The translations under genes were made by a program, and so were the position numbers. The notes beneath the pieces were generated by a model that was not told the origin of the DNA, did not search any database, and was given only the letters and a program-made list of their open reading frames with translations. 64,000 nucleotides of DNA. It comes from Chloroflexota bacterium. GTDB taxonomy: Bacteria; Chloroflexota; Ktedonobacteria; Ktedonobacterales; Ktedonobacteraceae. The stretch is taken from assembly GCA_902812455.1 (NCBI GenBank), contig CADDZH010000001.1:62001-126000 (forward strand), read 5' to 3'. This document shows positions 33,089 to 41,239 of this stretch, one piece after another; position 1 is the stretch's first letter, and every line of letters starts with the position of its first letter.

Positions 33089-34351
33089 TGGTGGCGCGTG
33101 CCTGACATGCTTATTGATCGTGGCCATCACGGCCAGCAGGATCATGCCTGCGGAGAAGACCAGGATGGTCTGGATCACGCCGGTATCCTGGATCAGCAGG
33201 CCGGTCACCGCATAGCCGAGCGGCTGGCCGCCAAAGGCGATCAGGCGGAAGACGCTATTGACGCGCCCCTGCAATTCGTCCGGGATGATCGCCAGGCGAT
33301 AGCTGAATTGCACTACGTTGTAGACCGGGCTGGCAACAAAGGCTACTGCGGTGATCACCCCGATGATGATGACGTCCGGTGCAATGGTATAGAGTAACGT
33401 GGTCAGGGCAAAGATCCAGACCGTGGTAACAATAACCTGTCCGAAGCTAAAGCGCTTCTGGATCGCCGGCCCGATCATTGACCCAGCAATGGCCCCAATC
33501 CCACCGATGGTGAAGATCAAGCCGATAGTGAAGGACGAGGCGTGCATGTGCTGCGCCAGCACGATGATGATCAGCGTCAGGCCAGCCGAGAAGAGATTAC
33601 CGCCGCCAGTCAGTATCGCCATGAAGCGAATGAGCGGATAGTGCCATAGCCAGTGCAACCCCTCGTAAATCTCGACCCATAACTTGCGCCGCGCCGCTAC
33701 GCGCTTTTCCTGGAAGTTGGCCTTGATAAAGAACAGCGAAAGCACCGAAGCTGCGTATGAGATGGCATCGGCCAGAAAGGGGATCGTGCGCCCTACCTGG
33801 AAAAGAGCGCCGCCGAGTGGTGGCCCAACCAGGATAGTAATGCCATCGGTGGCCTGGTTCTGTGCGGTGGCAGCAGGCAGTTGCTGCTTTGATACGACGC
33901 GAGGCAGGCATGCGGCCTCCGAGATGTTGAAGAAGACATAGAGTGTCCCTTCAACCGCCGAGACAATAAAAAGCTGGGCGACCGTCAAATGGCCGATCAA
34001 TAGCGCAAAAGGAATGCTGGCCATAGCCAGCCCCCGGCCCGCGTCGCAGATGATCATCACGCGCTTGCGATCCCAGCGATCTACAAGAGCGCCGGCCGGC
34101 AGGCTGAAGATCAGATAGGGTAGGGCACGCAAAGCTCCGGCAAAGCCTGCCAGCGCAGGTGAGCTAGTCAGCGCCAGGATCAGCAGAGGAAAGGCGAGCG
34201 TCGAAACCTGCGTGCCTGTGGAAGAGACGACCTGCCCGCTCCACAAAAGCATGTAGTCCCGGTTGCGCCAGAGCGAACGGCGAGAACGCTGATCGCGAGA
34301 TGGCGCAACTTCCGGTTCGATGGGGGCCTGGTTCATTTCGGCTGATTGCAT
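33080..34351 (-). CDS. MFS transporter (EntS/MFS_3-like exporter)
   Basis: Twelve-helix major facilitator of about 423 residues. The loop between helices 2 and 3 has GALVDRWDRKRVM, the MFS signature. The N-terminal LWSGQVVSSTGTQVSTLAFPLL is typical of the MFS_3 group of multidrug or siderophore exporters. ATG at 34351 has GAGG about six bases upstream; a GTG at 34363 that overlaps the regulator's stop is also possible. It lies directly behind an ArsR-type regulator on the same strand, so it is very likely the regulated target. The substrate is unknown. Confidence 0.9.
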   Translation of the reverse strand: MQSAEMNQAPIEPEVAPSRDQRSRRSLWRNRDYMLLWSGQVVSSTGTQVSTLAFPLLILALTSSPALAGFAGALRALPYLIFSLPAGALVDRWDRKRVMIICDAGRGLAMASIPFALLIGHLTVAQLFIVSAVEGTLYVFFNISEAACLPRVVSKQQLPAATAQNQATDGITILVGPPLGGALFQVGRTIPFLADAISYAASVLSLFFIKANFQEKRVAARRKLWVEIYEGLHWLWHYPLIRFMAILTGGGNLFSAGLTLIIIVLAQHMHASSFTIGLIFTIGGIGAIAGSMIGPAIQKRFSFGQVIVTTVWIFALTTLLYTIAPDVIIIGVITAVAFVASPVYNVVQFSYRLAIIPDELQGRVNSVFRLIAFGGQPLGYAVTGLLIQDTGVIQTILVFSAGMILLAVMATINKHVRHAPPLA

Positions 34352-34359
34352 GAGACACC

Positions 34360-35028
34360 TCACTCAGTCTCTTTTGTTTCTTTCGCTTCCGCTTGCGCAG
34401 GTGATGCTGGCTCAACCTGGAGATAGGAAGGCGATTTGAACATGGCCATAAAGATGCTATAGACTTCGCCGTGCGGATCCGGGGGTTCGCTCAGAATGTC
34501 TTCCATCAGCGCATCCAGGCGCTCCCTATACACTTTAGCCCGTTCCGGCGAGAGACGGGGGTGCAACAATACATCGCCGCGATGTGCATCTTCACCGGCG
34601 CTCACGATAGTCTCTGCCAGCTCGTCACGAGCGTGTGTCATGTTACTCAAACCAACGGATATATCGCCCGTGATCTCTTTTGGGAACTCGAAGACGAAGA
34701 GGCGCGCTGTGCGCGTATAATAATTGGCGACCGTCCCGCGCACGAAGCGCCGCGCCACTACTTTTGCCAATCCCGCCTCTTCGAGGACATGCAGGTGATG
34801 ACCAATGGCGCCAGGGCTGGCATTGAGGCGCTCCGCGATCTGCTTGGCCGTCGCTGGCTGCTGCTGGATAATGCCCAGGATGCGCTCGCGCACCGGGTCG
34901 CTGATCGCCTTGAACTGCTGCATCGTGTTGACAACCAGCTTGGCAGGAAGCTCAGGCATCTGCACCGGAACCTCTTCCGGCAGCACAGGAATGACCTCAG
35001 ACTCACCTGGAGAACGAAGAGTATTCAT
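34360..35028 (-). CDS. ArsR-type winged-helix regulator
   Basis: 222-residue transcription regulator. The helix-turn-helix (AISDPVRERILGIIQQQPATAKQIAERLNASPGAIG region, shown here by its key parts DPVRERIL and SPGAIGHHLHVL) is of the ArsR/HTH_20 kind. The wing is followed by a region with RGTVANYYTRTARLF, and a C-terminal domain of about 110 residues that could bind a ligand. No ArsR-type Cys metal site (ELCVCDL) is present, so the signal is probably organic. The gene begins about 25 bases from a perfect 38-bp palindrome and is followed by the MFS gene it probably controls. Confidence 0.88.
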   Translation of the reverse strand: MNTLRSPGESEVIPVLPEEVPVQMPELPAKLVVNTMQQFKAISDPVRERILGIIQQQPATAKQIAERLNASPGAIGHHLHVLEEAGLAKVVARRFVRGTVANYYTRTARLFVFEFPKEITGDISVGLSNMTHARDELAETIVSAGEDAHRGDVLLHPRLSPERAKVYRERLDALMEDILSEPPDPHGEVYSIFMAMFKSPSYLQVEPASPAQAEAKETKETE

Positions 35029-35052
35029 AGGATGCTCCTCAATAATGCTGCA

Positions 35053-35090
35053 TTTTCAGAATATGCTAAATATTTAGCATATTCTGAAAA
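35053..35090. promoter_or_regulatory. Perfect 38-bp palindromic operator
   Basis: The left arm TTTTCAGAATATGCTAAAT (35053-35071) is followed with no spacer by its exact complement (35072-35090). It lies between the -35 box and the start of the ArsR-type gene, the expected place for an autoregulatory operator that covers the -10 region. Confidence 0.85.
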
Positions 35091-35099
35091 GTTTGTCAA
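35077..35099 (-). promoter_or_regulatory. -35 region of the ArsR-MFS promoter
   Basis: Minus-strand TTGACA at 35094-35099. A 17-base spacer would place the -10 (weak, TAAATA) within the palindrome. Binding to the palindrome would block this promoter. Confidence 0.55.
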
Positions 35100-35152
35100 T
35101 GGGGAACTCGGAGGTTTTCCATACATATATGTGGCCAGGCACCACATGCGAA

Positions 35153-35190
35153 ACCGTATATGGTAGTGATGCCCCTTGCGGGCATCATAG
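35153..35190. repeat. CCGTATATGGTAGTG repeat
   Basis: CCGTATATGGTAGTGATGCCC-CTTG-CGGGCATCA has the same layout as the right half of the 20186-20255 repeat, with the second hairpin arm changed in a compensated way (GATGCCC/GGGCATC for GGCGACC/GGTCGCC). Confidence 0.7.
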
Positions 35191-35197
35191 CCAGCGG

Positions 35198-36247
35198 TCA
35201 TCTTCCAGCCGAAAAATAGACTATCCAGTAGCCGCCGGGCCAGGTCGCTTTGAGATAGTAGCAACTTGCCGAGGAGAAGTACAGCTCAATATCCCACGAG
35301 AGGCGCTGCCCGTTATTGGAGGGAGGCACGAGAGGGTGTTGGGAGCTTAGTGTGATGAGATCTGCCTGTCCCTGGGTATTGGGGATATAGTCAAAGAGAA
35401 TAGAGGTGCCATCGTTCAGGTTCTCGCCGTAGAGGTTCACCGCATACTTATAGCCGGCAGGTATCTCCACGATAACGGATGTTGTCCAGCCAAAGCCGGA
35501 CGGGAAAGCAGGGACGGGAACTGCATCGGGGGCAAAATGAAGCGTGGCGCGCAAGCCGGCAAAGCCTACCACCCACACAGGCGCTCTACCCAACTCATTG
35601 GAGCCGTGCATTGCTGGTCGCGCCGGGCAGTCCTGCTCTTGTGGTGCCGACCCTGGAGTAGCGCCAGGAAAGCCGGGAGCACCCACTAGTGGCGTACCCC
35701 GCAGCGATGGAGCATTGTTCGCGCCCGGTCCAACCTCAATAATCCTGCCAATTCTTATCAAGGAGCCTGAAGGCGCCGGCGTGGGAGTAGCAATCGGAAG
35801 AGCAAGTAAGTTGCCGGCCCAGGTACGCACAGAAGGGACGGCATCGAACAGGAGCAGGAGCAAGAGGGCAATGGTACATACAGCCAGGATGACCCGCCAG
35901 AAGCGCATCCTGAGTGCGAGTCGTGTATTGAGGTTATTGAAGGTGTGTGAGATATTGTAATACTTTGTGGGGGAGAGGTCGCTAACCTCAAGCTCAATGT
36001 CGTCTTTTGTGCTGCCATCTGCAAAGCGGCTGCTCGAAGCCTCTGTCAGGAGCCAGTTGCGGGCTGCATGCATGAAGCGTGTAGCCTGGGTGATTAACCT
36101 GCTCGAGAGCCCTGCATTGCGGGACAGGGACTGCAAGGCATGCAGCGCGATTTTCTCGATAGCCGCAGGCTCTTTATCGAGTGGGAGGTCGCTGAACTCC
36201 ACTTCAAAATCGGAGTCTCTCAGGTTCTCGTCCTCGAAATCATCCAT
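35198..36247 (-). CDS. Single-span membrane protein with an extracellular C-terminal domain
   Basis: Unrecognised 349-residue protein. An acidic N-terminal part (DDFEDENLRDSDFEVEFSDL) and a helical region to about residue 125 are followed by one membrane span (VILAVCTIALLLLLLF), a Pro/Thr/Gly-rich linker and a C-terminal domain of about 120 residues rich in aromatic residues, likely outside the cell. One Cys pair in that domain could form a disulphide. ATG at 36247 with GGGGG upstream is preferred; the frame stays open 34 codons further, but that extension is made by a repeat (36298-36393). Next to DUF58-MoxR on the same strand, which may hint at an envelope-related unit. Confidence 0.6.
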   Translation of the reverse strand: MDDFEDENLRDSDFEVEFSDLPLDKEPAAIEKIALHALQSLSRNAGLSSRLITQATRFMHAARNWLLTEASSSRFADGSTKDDIELEVSDLSPTKYYNISHTFNNLNTRLALRMRFWRVILAVCTIALLLLLLFDAVPSVRTWAGNLLALPIATPTPAPSGSLIRIGRIIEVGPGANNAPSLRGTPLVGAPGFPGATPGSAPQEQDCPARPAMHGSNELGRAPVWVVGFAGLRATLHFAPDAVPVPAFPSGFGWTTSVIVEIPAGYKYAVNLYGENLNDGTSILFDYIPNTQGQADLITLSSQHPLVPPSNNGQRLSWDIELYFSSASCYYLKATWPGGYWIVYFSAGR

Positions 36248-36297
36248 GTCTTGTCCCCCAGGTGCCGGTGATGAAGATGAAGGAAATGGTCCAGCCA

Positions 36298-36393
36298 TGT
36301 CATGCTGAGCGCGTGAGCCGAAGCCCTGAGCGCAGCGAAGGGGAAGCATCTGATATCGATCGGCTTAGATCCTTCGCTCCGCTCAGGATGACA
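36298..36393. repeat. Inverted repeat of the CCTGAGCG family, with an extra internal arm
   Basis: Starts TGTCATGCTGAGCGC and ends CGCTCAGGATGACA; the middle contains a second CTGAGCGCAGCGAAGG. It fills the gap between the membrane protein and the DUF58 gene. Confidence 0.78.
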
Positions 36394-36435
36394 TCCTAGG
36401 TGATTTTTAATTTGGTAAGATTCATGAATAGGAAC

Positions 36436-37818
36436 CTACAGTTCAAATCCGGCGGGCAAGGCGCTGCTATAGGTGGCTTCTAGACGCTGCCATGTGTCTC
36501 TTCCACCGAGGTGATACACTTGCAGTCCAGCCAGGTGAGACGGTAGCGGTGTTTCGCCTGCAGAGAGTATGGTTACAGCATGGCCTGCCTGCCTCACTCG
36601 TACAAGGGCATCAAGTAAAAGATCAGAGATCGTGCCTGTGATAACGACAACAGTAGCACCTGCGGGCAGGTGTGTGCGCTCGACCTGAACCATATCTTCG
36701 AGCGTGGTGCCAAAGAAAGGCTGGATGCGTGCAAGCACCTCCAGAATGCGCTTGCGCTGCTCGTCTCCGGTCGCCGCTGGCAGGCGAATGCGGCGGCGCT
36801 TCATTTGAGCGGCCAGGGCAGGGCCGGATTCCTGCTTCTCGTTCTCTCCCAACTTTTCAATGGCGAACATATCCTCATCGGGCATGAACATGATCGTATT
36901 GGCGTACAGGCCCACAGCATAGTCTTCGGAGAGCGCCCAATCAGCGACGGAGGCGGCAGCGCAAATGGCCAGCTCCTGTATCTCTGGCTGGTGCCCATAG
37001 ATCGTATCGAATTGTGCCATAACATTCAGGAAAATGACAAGGGTATAGGTTGTGGTGGCCTCATAGACCTTGCTTTGCAACTGCATGGTGCGAGCAGTAG
37101 CCTTCCAGTGGATGCGCCGCAGGCTATCTCCATAGCTGTAATCGCGCACGCCAATGACCCGTGCGGGGTCTTCTAGCAGTCGGCGTGGCGCGCGACGCTC
37201 ACCGAATGGATGGCGCGAGGGCAGGTTAAAGCTCGTCAAGGGCACTACAAGGGGATACACAAGCAGGTATTGCCAGTTAGAGAGATGTTCCTCGTTGCTG
37301 AGAAAGCCGAACACGTCGCCGCTGCGCACAGTTGCTGGCCCAAACTTGTGAACGCCTCGCGCATTGCACTGGACGGTATAGCGCCTTGTGACCCGTTCGT
37401 ACCAGCGAGTGCTGAACAGGTTATCCAGGATAGCCGTATCGCCGATCAGGCTGACACGCAGTTTTTGCCCCTTGATGGATAAGGCACGTGGCACGGTATC
37501 TTCGACTTCGATCCAGGGCAAAGGCAGCAATTTGGCATTTTCAATAGAAAGAGATAGGGTGACTTGCTCACCAAAGAGCGCGCGTTGCGAGCTAAAATGG
37601 CGTTGATAGCGGAGATTGCGCAGGCAGTAGGTCGCCCAGATATCCGTTGCGCCGATCACGATCAGCATGAGCAGGCCCACAACGACCAGCAAGGGAAGGT
37701 GAAAGAGGATGCCGGCGATAAGAATGAGCAGGCTGAGATAGTACCAGCGCCGGTTGACAACCGATGGCGGGAGAGGTCTATGGGATGATGGGCGTAGTCC
37801 AAACGAGAGTCTGTTCAT
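36436..37818 (-). CDS. DUF58 family protein
   Basis: 460-residue protein with two N-terminal membrane helices (about 20-60) and a von Willebrand factor A-like C-terminal part. The DUF58 signature is visible as ARVIGVRDYSYGDSLRRIHWKATAR. Its ATG overlaps the stop of the MoxR ATPase gene (ATGA), the classical MoxR-DUF58 pair. In other bacteria these pairs help fold or insert metal into secreted and membrane proteins; the target here is unknown. Confidence 0.92.
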   Translation of the reverse strand: MNRLSFGLRPSSHRPLPPSVVNRRWYYLSLLILIAGILFHLPLLVVVGLLMLIVIGATDIWATYCLRNLRYQRHFSSQRALFGEQVTLSLSIENAKLLPLPWIEVEDTVPRALSIKGQKLRVSLIGDTAILDNLFSTRWYERVTRRYTVQCNARGVHKFGPATVRSGDVFGFLSNEEHLSNWQYLLVYPLVVPLTSFNLPSRHPFGERRAPRRLLEDPARVIGVRDYSYGDSLRRIHWKATARTMQLQSKVYEATTTYTLVIFLNVMAQFDTIYGHQPEIQELAICAAASVADWALSEDYAVGLYANTIMFMPDEDMFAIEKLGENEKQESGPALAAQMKRRRIRLPAATGDEQRKRILEVLARIQPFFGTTLEDMVQVERTHLPAGATVVVITGTISDLLLDALVRVRQAGHAVTILSAGETPLPSHLAGLQVYHLGGRDTWQRLEATYSSALPAGFEL

Positions 37819-38774
37819 GATTCCACCGGCACCGGGACAATATGCAGCACATCATCAACGATTTGTTCCATCACCTGCCCATGTAAGCGAGATTGGCTGG
37901 TGGCAATCATGCGATGGGCAAGCACCGATCGTGCAATACGCTTGACATCATCGGGAATCACATAGCTGCGCCCGTGGATGGCGGCATAGGCCTGGGCGGC
38001 GCGGTAGAGGGCCAGGGTGCCGCGCGGGCTTACCCCCAGTTCAACGGCGTTATGGTTGCGCGTGGCCCGCACCACTTCCACGATGTAGCTCTCGACGCCA
38101 GGCTCGACGCGCACTCGCCTGATCAGGCGCTGTAATGCTTGCAAGCTACTGGCATCCACTACCGGCTTCAATATGTCCAGGGGCTGCTCTTCTCTAAAGC
38201 GCTGCAGGATCAAGCGCTCTTCTGTCTGGCTGGGATAATCGAGGCGCAGGCGCATGAAAAAGCGATCGAGCTGCGCTTCCGGGAGCGGAAATGTTCCTTC
38301 CAGTTCTATTGGATTTTGTGTGGCAATGACAATAAAGGGGCGAGGCAGCAGCACGGTCTCGCGCTCAACGCTCACTTGCCGCTCTTCCATGGCCTCTAAG
38401 AGAGCAGACTGCGTGCGCGGTGTTGCGCGGTTAATCTCATCGGCAAGCACAACCTGGGAGAGCAGCGGCCCAGGGCGAAATTCAAATTCGCCCGTCTTCT
38501 GATTGTAGAAGGTGATACCTGTGATATCTGATGGCAGCAAGTCTGGTGTAAACTGGATACGCTGGAATGAGCAGCCGAGCGATTTCGCGAGCGATTTCGC
38601 GAGCGTCGTCTTGCCGATGCCAGGGACATCCTCAAACAGCACATGCCCTTCACAGAGCAGGGCGACCATCAGCAAGTCAATCACTTCCTCTTTGCCGATG
38701 ATCACGCGGCTGATGTTTTGCCGGATGGAGCGGGCGGCTTCTTGCACCTGGCGAATTTCGTCTGCTTGCGTCAT
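37815..38774 (-). CDS. MoxR-family AAA+ ATPase
   Basis: 319-residue AAA+ chaperone. Walker A is GIGKTT (52-57), Walker B lies in VVLADEINRA, and the sensor region in ATQNPIELEGTFPLPEAQLDRF is diagnostic for MoxR proteins. It overlaps the DUF58 gene by four bases and should act with it. AGGATGATCC-like sequence precedes the ATG, with AGGAT as a modest Shine-Dalgarno. Confidence 0.95.
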   Translation of the reverse strand: MTQADEIRQVQEAARSIRQNISRVIIGKEEVIDLLMVALLCEGHVLFEDVPGIGKTTLAKSLAKSLGCSFQRIQFTPDLLPSDITGITFYNQKTGEFEFRPGPLLSQVVLADEINRATPRTQSALLEAMEERQVSVERETVLLPRPFIVIATQNPIELEGTFPLPEAQLDRFFMRLRLDYPSQTEERLILQRFREEQPLDILKPVVDASSLQALQRLIRRVRVEPGVESYIVEVVRATRNHNAVELGVSPRGTLALYRAAQAYAAIHGRSYVIPDDVKRIARSVLAHRMIATSQSRLHGQVMEQIVDDVLHIVPVPVES

Positions 38775-38898
38775 GGATCATCCTTTATTGCCTGGCATCT
38801 CTTCCGTAGCAGGCAGGGTATGGTTTTCCGGCCTGCATAATGACAGGTAATAGTATGTCCTTATTATATCGCAAGAAAGGCGTAAAGATTCACATGCT

Positions 38899-39723
38899 TT
38901 AGCCGCCTACTGAGTATCCAATGACCTCTACCGTTACAGGCTGCGACTGTGCTTGCTGGCCGTTGCCATCTGTAGCGATGGCAATCACGGTAGCCTGGGC
39001 ATGGCGTCCCATCATAAACACATGGACATCCCAGGGGATAGTGGCATTGCCGTTATCATTTGTGATACGCGAGCCGCTATAAGCTGTGGAAGGATAGGCA
39101 TTAGAATATTGGATATAAAGCTGGACTTGCACGCCCGCTTCGCTTGTGTTTACGCCGACCTCGACCACGCTGTTGTTCTGAACGCGCGGTGGAATGCTGG
39201 TTATCTGTACCGTTAAAGTGGTGCCTTGTGGCGTCGGGCTTGGCTGGGGTGTATTAACCGGCGTTGGCTGGAGAGTTGGTGTACTCTGTGCGGGTGGCTG
39301 GCTGCTGGCAGAGCTTCCTTGACCTCCATTGGGTGGAGGAAATGTTGGTTTCAGATCGACTGTTCCGGTCGGCGTCACTCCGGTAGGTGCAGTCGTAGAA
39401 TACGAGGAGGTGAAGAAGTTCGGATTCTGCAAGAACGCTCTGCTGATGAGCACGGCAAATACCAGGCCTGATATAATGACCATGGCCATGGCCACCATCA
39501 ATACTTTGTAGGCCGGGTCTTTTTGCCAGTAGTAGCGCACCTTTGCCATTGGCCCCTGCGGAGGAGGCATCATTGGTTGACGCAGCAGTTGCTCCGGGCG
39601 AACCGGCGCTATGACCGGGCCTGAGTCAGCCTTGTGTGTTTCCTCGACAGGTGGCGCAGGCAAGATTAACTTACCCTGCTGGGGCTGAAGGGGCTTCTCC
39701 TGTTCCTCGGGGCGATGTATCAT
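38899..39723 (-). CDS. Single-span membrane protein with an extracellular Ig-like domain
   Basis: 274 residues. A Pro/Gln-rich cytoplasmic part of about 80 residues is followed by one membrane span (VLMVAMAMVIISGLVFAVLI), a Thr/Pro/Ser-rich linker to about residue 172, then a beta-rich domain starting TVQITSIPPRVQNNSVVEVG that looks like a bacterial Ig-like fold. Likely exposed on the cell surface. No specific family recognised. GGAGG lies upstream of the ATG. It is upstream in the same direction as GT9 but separated by a promoter-sized gap from MoxR. Confidence 0.6.
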   Translation of the reverse strand: MIHRPEEQEKPLQPQQGKLILPAPPVEETHKADSGPVIAPVRPEQLLRQPMMPPPQGPMAKVRYYWQKDPAYKVLMVAMAMVIISGLVFAVLISRAFLQNPNFFTSSYSTTAPTGVTPTGTVDLKPTFPPPNGGQGSSASSQPPAQSTPTLQPTPVNTPQPSPTPQGTTLTVQITSIPPRVQNNSVVEVGVNTSEAGVQVQLYIQYSNAYPSTAYSGSRITNDNGNATIPWDVHVFMMGRHAQATVIAIATDGNGQQAQSQPVTVEVIGYSVGG

Positions 39724-39843
39724 CTAAAATACTCCTCCTTTCCGCATCGAGTCCGCATCGAGGCATACCAATTCATTCCAGTGTACACCAGTAGAAAAGA
39801 GATATACAAATCGATATACCAAAAGGGCTATAACCAGGCCATT

Positions 39844-40749
39844 TCACAACTGCTGCACCAGGCGCTCTACAACAGCCTCTACCGGCAACTGATCCAGTAC
39901 GGGAGCCTGGATCACGTCTACATGAGGCCCGACCGGCCGCCAGGTAGCGGGATCGCTATAGCCAAAGAGCGCAACGGTAGGAACGCCCAGTATAGCCGCC
40001 AGGTGGGTAATACCCGAGTCATTGCCCAGGTAACACCTGCATTCCTGCAAGCGCTGTGCTACTTCTAGTAACGGGGCGCCTGCCACGATATTGAGCATGC
40101 CTGGCTCTGCTTTCGAGCGCATTGCAAGATGCCGTTCGATCTCCTTCAGTTGTTTCTGATCGGCAGGGCCGGCCAGCAGCAGGACGGGATGGCGGCGTTG
40201 CCAGAGACAGTCGATGACGGCAGCAAAGGAAGATGCGGGCCAGCATTTCTGCGCTCCCCCGCTGCCAGGGTGAACGGCAACCATGCGTTGATGTTCCGGC
40301 TTTTTGCCGGGAAGGGCAAGCAGGAAAGGTTCATCGATGCTGTTGGCCAGGCCCACTGTTCCGGCCAGGTAATCCACGATATGCATGCCCTGGCCTCCTG
40401 CGGGGCATCCTGGAGCGACGATGACTCGCCTGATCCCGGCATTGAGCAGGTTGCGTTCCACAATGCCATCAGGGTCACGCAGCCAGCATATAGCGAGATC
40501 GAGCCTGTGGAAGGGATAATGTCCGGCAAGTGTATGGATTCCCGAGGATGAGAATAACTCGCTCCAGCGGGGTTCGCCGTAGTCAAAGGTTTCTTCCACC
40601 AGACCCGAAGCCAGCGCCAGGGGCAAGGCGGCGGGATTGCCAACCAGCGTGACAAAAGGACTGGCGCAGCCTCTCCTGAGGGCCTGGATTACCGGAAAGG
40701 TTAGCAAGCTATCACCAAGAGCGCCTGGACGCACGATCAAGATACGCAT
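39844..40749 (-). CDS. Glycosyltransferase family 9 (heptosyltransferase-like)
   Basis: ADP-heptose or related sugar transferase. The N terminus RILIVRPGALGDSLLTFPVI is the typical GT9 start, and the C-terminal half has VAVHPGSGG and LGNDSGITHLAAILGVPTVALFG, the nucleotide-sugar pocket. Length (301 residues) is slightly short but normal for Chloroflexota members. ATG at 40749 puts the GT9 motif at residue 1; an upstream TTG overlaps the accB stop and could couple the two genes. It is the last gene of the accC-fabF-accB run. Confidence 0.88.
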   Translation of the reverse strand: MRILIVRPGALGDSLLTFPVIQALRRGCASPFVTLVGNPAALPLALASGLVEETFDYGEPRWSELFSSSGIHTLAGHYPFHRLDLAICWLRDPDGIVERNLLNAGIRRVIVAPGCPAGGQGMHIVDYLAGTVGLANSIDEPFLLALPGKKPEHQRMVAVHPGSGGAQKCWPASSFAAVIDCLWQRRHPVLLLAGPADQKQLKEIERHLAMRSKAEPGMLNIVAGAPLLEVAQRLQECRCYLGNDSGITHLAAILGVPTVALFGYSDPATWRPVGPHVDVIQAPVLDQLPVEAVVERLVQQL

Positions 40750-40769
40750 AACAAGGTACACAAAAGAGA

Positions 40770-41231
40770 TCAAGAGGGAATAACCCGAATCAGCACATCA
40801 CCTTTCTGCACGACATCCCCACTGGTAGCCACTAACGCGCTGACACGCCCCGCTACCTCGGACTGCACTTCGTTAAAGACCTTCATCGCCTCCACAAGCG
40901 CGACAACCTGCCCTACCTGGACGATATCTCCAACCGTGACAAACGGCGGAGAGTTAGGAGAAGGAGCAGCGTAGTAGACGCCGGTAAGCGGGGCGACGAT
41001 GGCAACGCTCGTATCCTCTTTTGCCACAGGCGCCGCCGGGGCAACCTGCGCGCCAATCTGACCCGCGCTATATTCCTGGTGTGCAGAGATGACTATTCCT
41101 GGCTGGCGGCGAATGATGATCTCTGTGCCGGCTTCGGTCAACTCCAGCTCGCTGACAGTGCTCCCTTGCAGCATGCGTACCAGTTCTTCGACACGCTCAA
41201 GCCATGCAGCGTTCTGCTCATCTCTATCCAT
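40770..41231 (-). CDS. accB: Biotin carboxyl carrier protein of acetyl-CoA carboxylase
   Basis: Carries biotin between the carboxylase and transferase parts of acetyl-CoA carboxylase. The biotin lysine is K117 in EAMKV. The lipoyl-like domain follows a Pro/Ala-rich linker. It begins nine bases after the fabF stop and is followed by GT9. The 153-residue size matches AccB. Confidence 0.95.
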   Translation of the reverse strand: MDRDEQNAAWLERVEELVRMLQGSTVSELELTEAGTEIIIRRQPGIVISAHQEYSAGQIGAQVAPAAPVAKEDTSVAIVAPLTGVYYAAPSPNSPPFVTVGDIVQVGQVVALVEAMKVFNEVQSEVAGRVSALVATSGDVVQKGDVLIRVIPS

Positions 41232-41239
41232 GCGTTCTT

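Noticed and set aside
35186..36393. N-terminal extension of the membrane protein through the repeat (frame open to 36349)
   Set aside because: The extension is made of repeat sequence and lacks a ribosome binding site; ATG at 36247 fits better.
39715..40068. 117-codon plus-strand open frame between the Ig-like and GT9 genes
   Set aside because: Most of it is antisense to GT9, with no motif and no good ribosome binding site.
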